From Bolinopsis microptera (Eukaryota; Ctenophora; Tentaculata; Lobata; Bolinopsidae), in assembly GCF_026151205.1 (NCBI RefSeq), contig NC_087072.1, forward strand, positions 17,685,669 to 17,749,668: a stretch of DNA of 64,000 nucleotides, given 5' to 3'. A program made the position numbers and the translations under genes. Below the pieces are notes generated by a model, which was not told the origin of the DNA, ran no database searches, and saw only the letters and a list, made by a program, of their open reading frames with translations. Below are positions 61,414 through 64,000 of this stretch, in pieces. Positions within the stretch are counted from its first letter, which is position 1. Every line of letters starts with the position of its first letter.

Positions 61414-62688
61414 GTAAGTTAAATAATCGTACGTTTTTCATCGATCACTCCCCACATTTTACTTTCACTTTGTCACTAGTTGCAATACCGGTCCTCTGCA
61501 AAACATGTAATTTCTTCAACCACTTCCTGGCATATAATCATAAATACCCCTAGTTTATTAGTTTAATCAAGACGTCACGACCACACCCAAAGTGGGTTAT
61601 AAACACCGTTTAACCTCCATTCATTGACCCCTCACAATTGTATACCCTATTTGCCTTCCCCGCCTCAAGTATCTCCACAGCTAGCGGGTCACAGCGTATT
61701 CATCTGTTTAACTGTTACAGCCTGAAGACCATTCCTTATAGTAGTGCTATACGCTATTAATAGTCAGATGATAGTTGACAGCTAATGGGGGTGCAGGTTT
61801 ATTATAGTGAAGCTATTGAACATGTTATTCTCTGTTCCTGTACTCTGTTGTGTTTCTAGATGTCTACTAGTTCATCGTGTTACTTTAAACTGATTTCCAG
61901 TTGGAGGAGGGCGAGGAAAGGGATAGGGCATTACTGACGCGGACGTTATAAAATATTACTGAATTTGACCAAATTTTCATCATTTCATATATAATAAAAG
62001 GGTAAAAGTCGATTGATTCTCTGAGAATTGTACCTCTAGGCTCTAGCTGCTATACGTAACAAGTAATATGACAAGAGGAGAGGCTGGTCAATATTGTTAG
62101 TATTTTGTGAACGTAATAAAATTGTTGCCTACAGTTTTTTGTAGAGGAGGGCTATCAAATGCTGTGGTTGTATTACAAATTGGGAGGTTTGATTGCTGAC
62201 TGGCTGTTGTTGAAATTAACAAAAAGGTGCTGACGTTATTTGTGAAATCTGTAAGTTATCGTATCGCACACATGACACATCTTTCTTCGTTAACAGTGAA
62301 ATTATCTTGTATCTGCTCGAGTTTGGACACTACTTTAAATTATAACCTCCAACTGTATTGAATCTGTATTTGTGGTGATATATGTATAAAACCAGCGCAT
62401 TTTATCCAAATGTATGTCTAAGCTAACCAGCTCATCCAGCTTGACTCTAATAAACCGTAGATAACCTATTCGGGGCGGGAAGTGGCACTTCCACCCTGAA
62501 CTAGACGCATGCTGTCAGGTCACAAACAGTTGCAGTAGAAGTAGGTACTAGTACTAGAACTCCTGATAGAGGCGTCACGTAGCCAGGAACGTTGGAAGCA
62601 CATTATTATAAATACGTCATTACCTTCACTACTGCCTTTCTTTCTTCTGCCTTCCTTTCATCACAGTACAATATTTCACTACGGTACT
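61414..62688. other. Spacer without visible genes
   Basis: This would be the intron or flank of the preceding exon. It contains no recognisable domain or repeat. A TATAAATA at about 62606-62613 precedes the possible exon at 62689. Confidence 0.4.
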
Positions 62689-62737
62689 ATGTATAGACTG
62701 TTCTATCTCGTTCTCTGCCCGCTCTATATCTTTCAAG
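62689..62737 (+). CDS. Possible signal-peptide first exon
   Basis: ATG plus 15 codons and one base (MYRLFYLVLCPLYIFQ) end at CAAG/GTGATA. The peptide has the positive start and hydrophobic core of a secretory signal. About 80 bp upstream lies TATAAATA, at a distance that fits a core promoter with a short 5' UTR. The rest of the gene is not seen in the remaining 1.26 kb, so this stays a tentative call. Confidence 0.3.
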
Positions 62738-63734
62738 GTGATATTTTCTTGTTTCTACTTATTTTACACTGTACATTTAATTACTCATTTAGGAAAAATT
62801 TTATGTTATGAGGGTTCCTGCGACTCCGTCAAAATACTAAACTTCAAAGTGCAAATCAAGCCGTAGTTCATACACATTACATAAGACGATAAGCTTAGAA
62901 TTAAATTAGTAACGCATTTAAGGAATTCAGTGTGATTTTGGGAAACATGTTTACATGTGATGAGGTGATCATATCTCGACCAAGTCCATCTCGTGCCTAG
63001 TTAGCGTTATCTCTTTATCTTGACAAGTAGCCTTCTCATTTTGATTATAATGTTGAAACTTGAACCACTCTCAGGTGTTGTGCAGCTTGTGTTTGTGGAA
63101 ATATTCAGTCATCCGTATCATGAGGCACAGCTATTTCTTGTGGGCATACAAATGGGCCTATAAGTTGAACTGGGTTTAAAGTATTATTGCTTATACATTA
63201 TTATTTATTAGTGGGTTTCTTATTATTAACCTTAGCAGATGTATTGCGGATTAATCAGCGGACCATGAGCGGGATTCTTTATCTGTGGGTCTTCTTATTA
63301 GCGCGTTTATTAAAAAATAATGTTTAGATTTTAGGAATTGATAAACAAATTTATGAAGGAGCAAATTTTGAAATATGAGTTGGTATCAATTCATAAACGT
63401 TATGAATTTCATTCTGACTTTTCTTCTGATCCTGATTAATTTGCTTGATTAATGGCAATTGTCAGCTTTACTGACAGGTTTATTAGAATGTTTACTAACA
63501 GGTTTATAAGAAGGCTAATATTTGTATGACAAGATACCTGTTCGTCACATAGGTGCAGATTTCGTTTTGAGGTGAACTTTTAAGTTCCCGAGAAATTTTC
63601 TTAAGTTTGCTTTTTTTCCTCCTCGGGCACATTCGTAACCTACGGGCCAGGTAAACCTAAACTACATATTGACCGTTATGTACGTCGGTATCTGTTGAGG
63701 AGCCAAATCATCTGAAAAGCCCTTAACCTATATT
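62738..63734. other. AT-rich spacer at the window end
   Basis: No exon or element is recognised. It could be the intron of the signal-peptide exon. Confidence 0.4.
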
Positions 63735-63740
63735 TTGCTC

Positions 63741-63908
63741 AGGCACGTAGCCAGGATTTTTCTTTGGGGGGGGGGGGCTGTCGGCGAGCGAAGCTGCAAG
63801 CTGTGGCAGGGGTCCGGGGGCGCGGCCCCCAGCGGGATCCAGGTAAGGCGCAGACCACATTGGCGGGGGCTAGGGGGGCGCAGCCCCCCGGAAAAATTTT
63901 GCGAAATA
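63741..63908. repeat. G-rich interspersed repeat
   Basis: It starts CACGTAGCCAGGATTTTTCT, continues into a run of 12 G and a GGGGGCGCGGCCCCC palindrome, and repeats GGGGGGCGCAGCCCCCC at about 63872. The CACGTAGCCAGGA start recurs at 62576. The same texture, with ARIFLWGGG and GGRSPPEKF in translation, is common in invertebrate genomes as a short non-autonomous element; that comparison is from memory. Confidence 0.55.
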
Positions 63909-64000
63909 GGGTGTTTTAGGCTAAATTGAAAGTTTAATGAATTTACAAAAATGTATGGTTTGGCATAATCCTTGCCTACAATCCTGACCTGAGTAATTTA

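Overview
The window is animal nuclear DNA: protein-coding genes split by GT-AG introns, long gene-poor spacers, LINE retrotransposons and TA-flanked DNA transposons. The recognisable proteins (Nanos, a protein O-mannosyltransferase, FAM184) are metazoan. The small secreted H-type-lectin-like gene and the style of the repeats suggest an early-branching invertebrate, perhaps a cnidarian. That taxonomic guess is inference and I cannot test it here. Nothing prokaryotic is present.

Layout. 1-11.1 kb: no convincing exons, only minisatellites, small tandem duplications and scattered RFX/X-box-like palindromes. 11.13-13.33 kb (+): a three-exon nanos gene with a NOT1-interacting motif, a complete double CCHC zinc finger and a Q/N-rich tail, interrupted by an apparent one-base error, and with four copies of a 14-nt motif just after the stop. 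13.3-15.1 kb: AT-rich flank with a triplet of X-box palindromes exactly 21 bp apart. 15.63-16.13 kb (+): the last two exons of an unidentified gene. 18.65-24.57 kb (-): a nine-exon POMT1/PMT-like protein O-mannosyltransferase with one catalytic-loop acid replaced. Its 2.6 kb intron 3 holds a nested single-exon secreted H-type-lectin-like gene, the broken 3' end of a paralogue, and a tRNA-like fold. 24.8-26.4 kb: inverted-repeat and MITE-like elements.

26.4-34.0, 35.8-36.3 and 39.2-40.1 kb are badly corrupted: homopolymers are expanded everywhere, as in unpolished long-read consensus. Cleaner islands within this stretch show two different LINE reverse transcriptases. 40.9-60.4 kb (+): the coiled-coil gene FAM184, whose exons I assembled with consistent phases to about 1,120 aa. 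A 4.08 kb block carrying exons 9-14 is present twice (44.34-48.42 and 50.53-54.60 kb). The first copy is full of small indels while the second is intact, so this is either a recent tandem duplication or, more likely, a false duplication in the assembly. Two TA-flanked elements with CCTTA ends, one with a Tigger/pogo-type DDE fragment, lie in FAM184 introns. 61.1-64.0 kb (+): a possible first exon of a mitochondrial protein, a possible TATA-driven signal-peptide exon, and a G-rich interspersed repeat.

The genes do not form one pathway. The window is a patchwork of independent genes. Its oddities are the POMT-like protein with altered catalytic residues and a gene inside its intron, the phased X-box arrays, and the duplicated FAM184 block.
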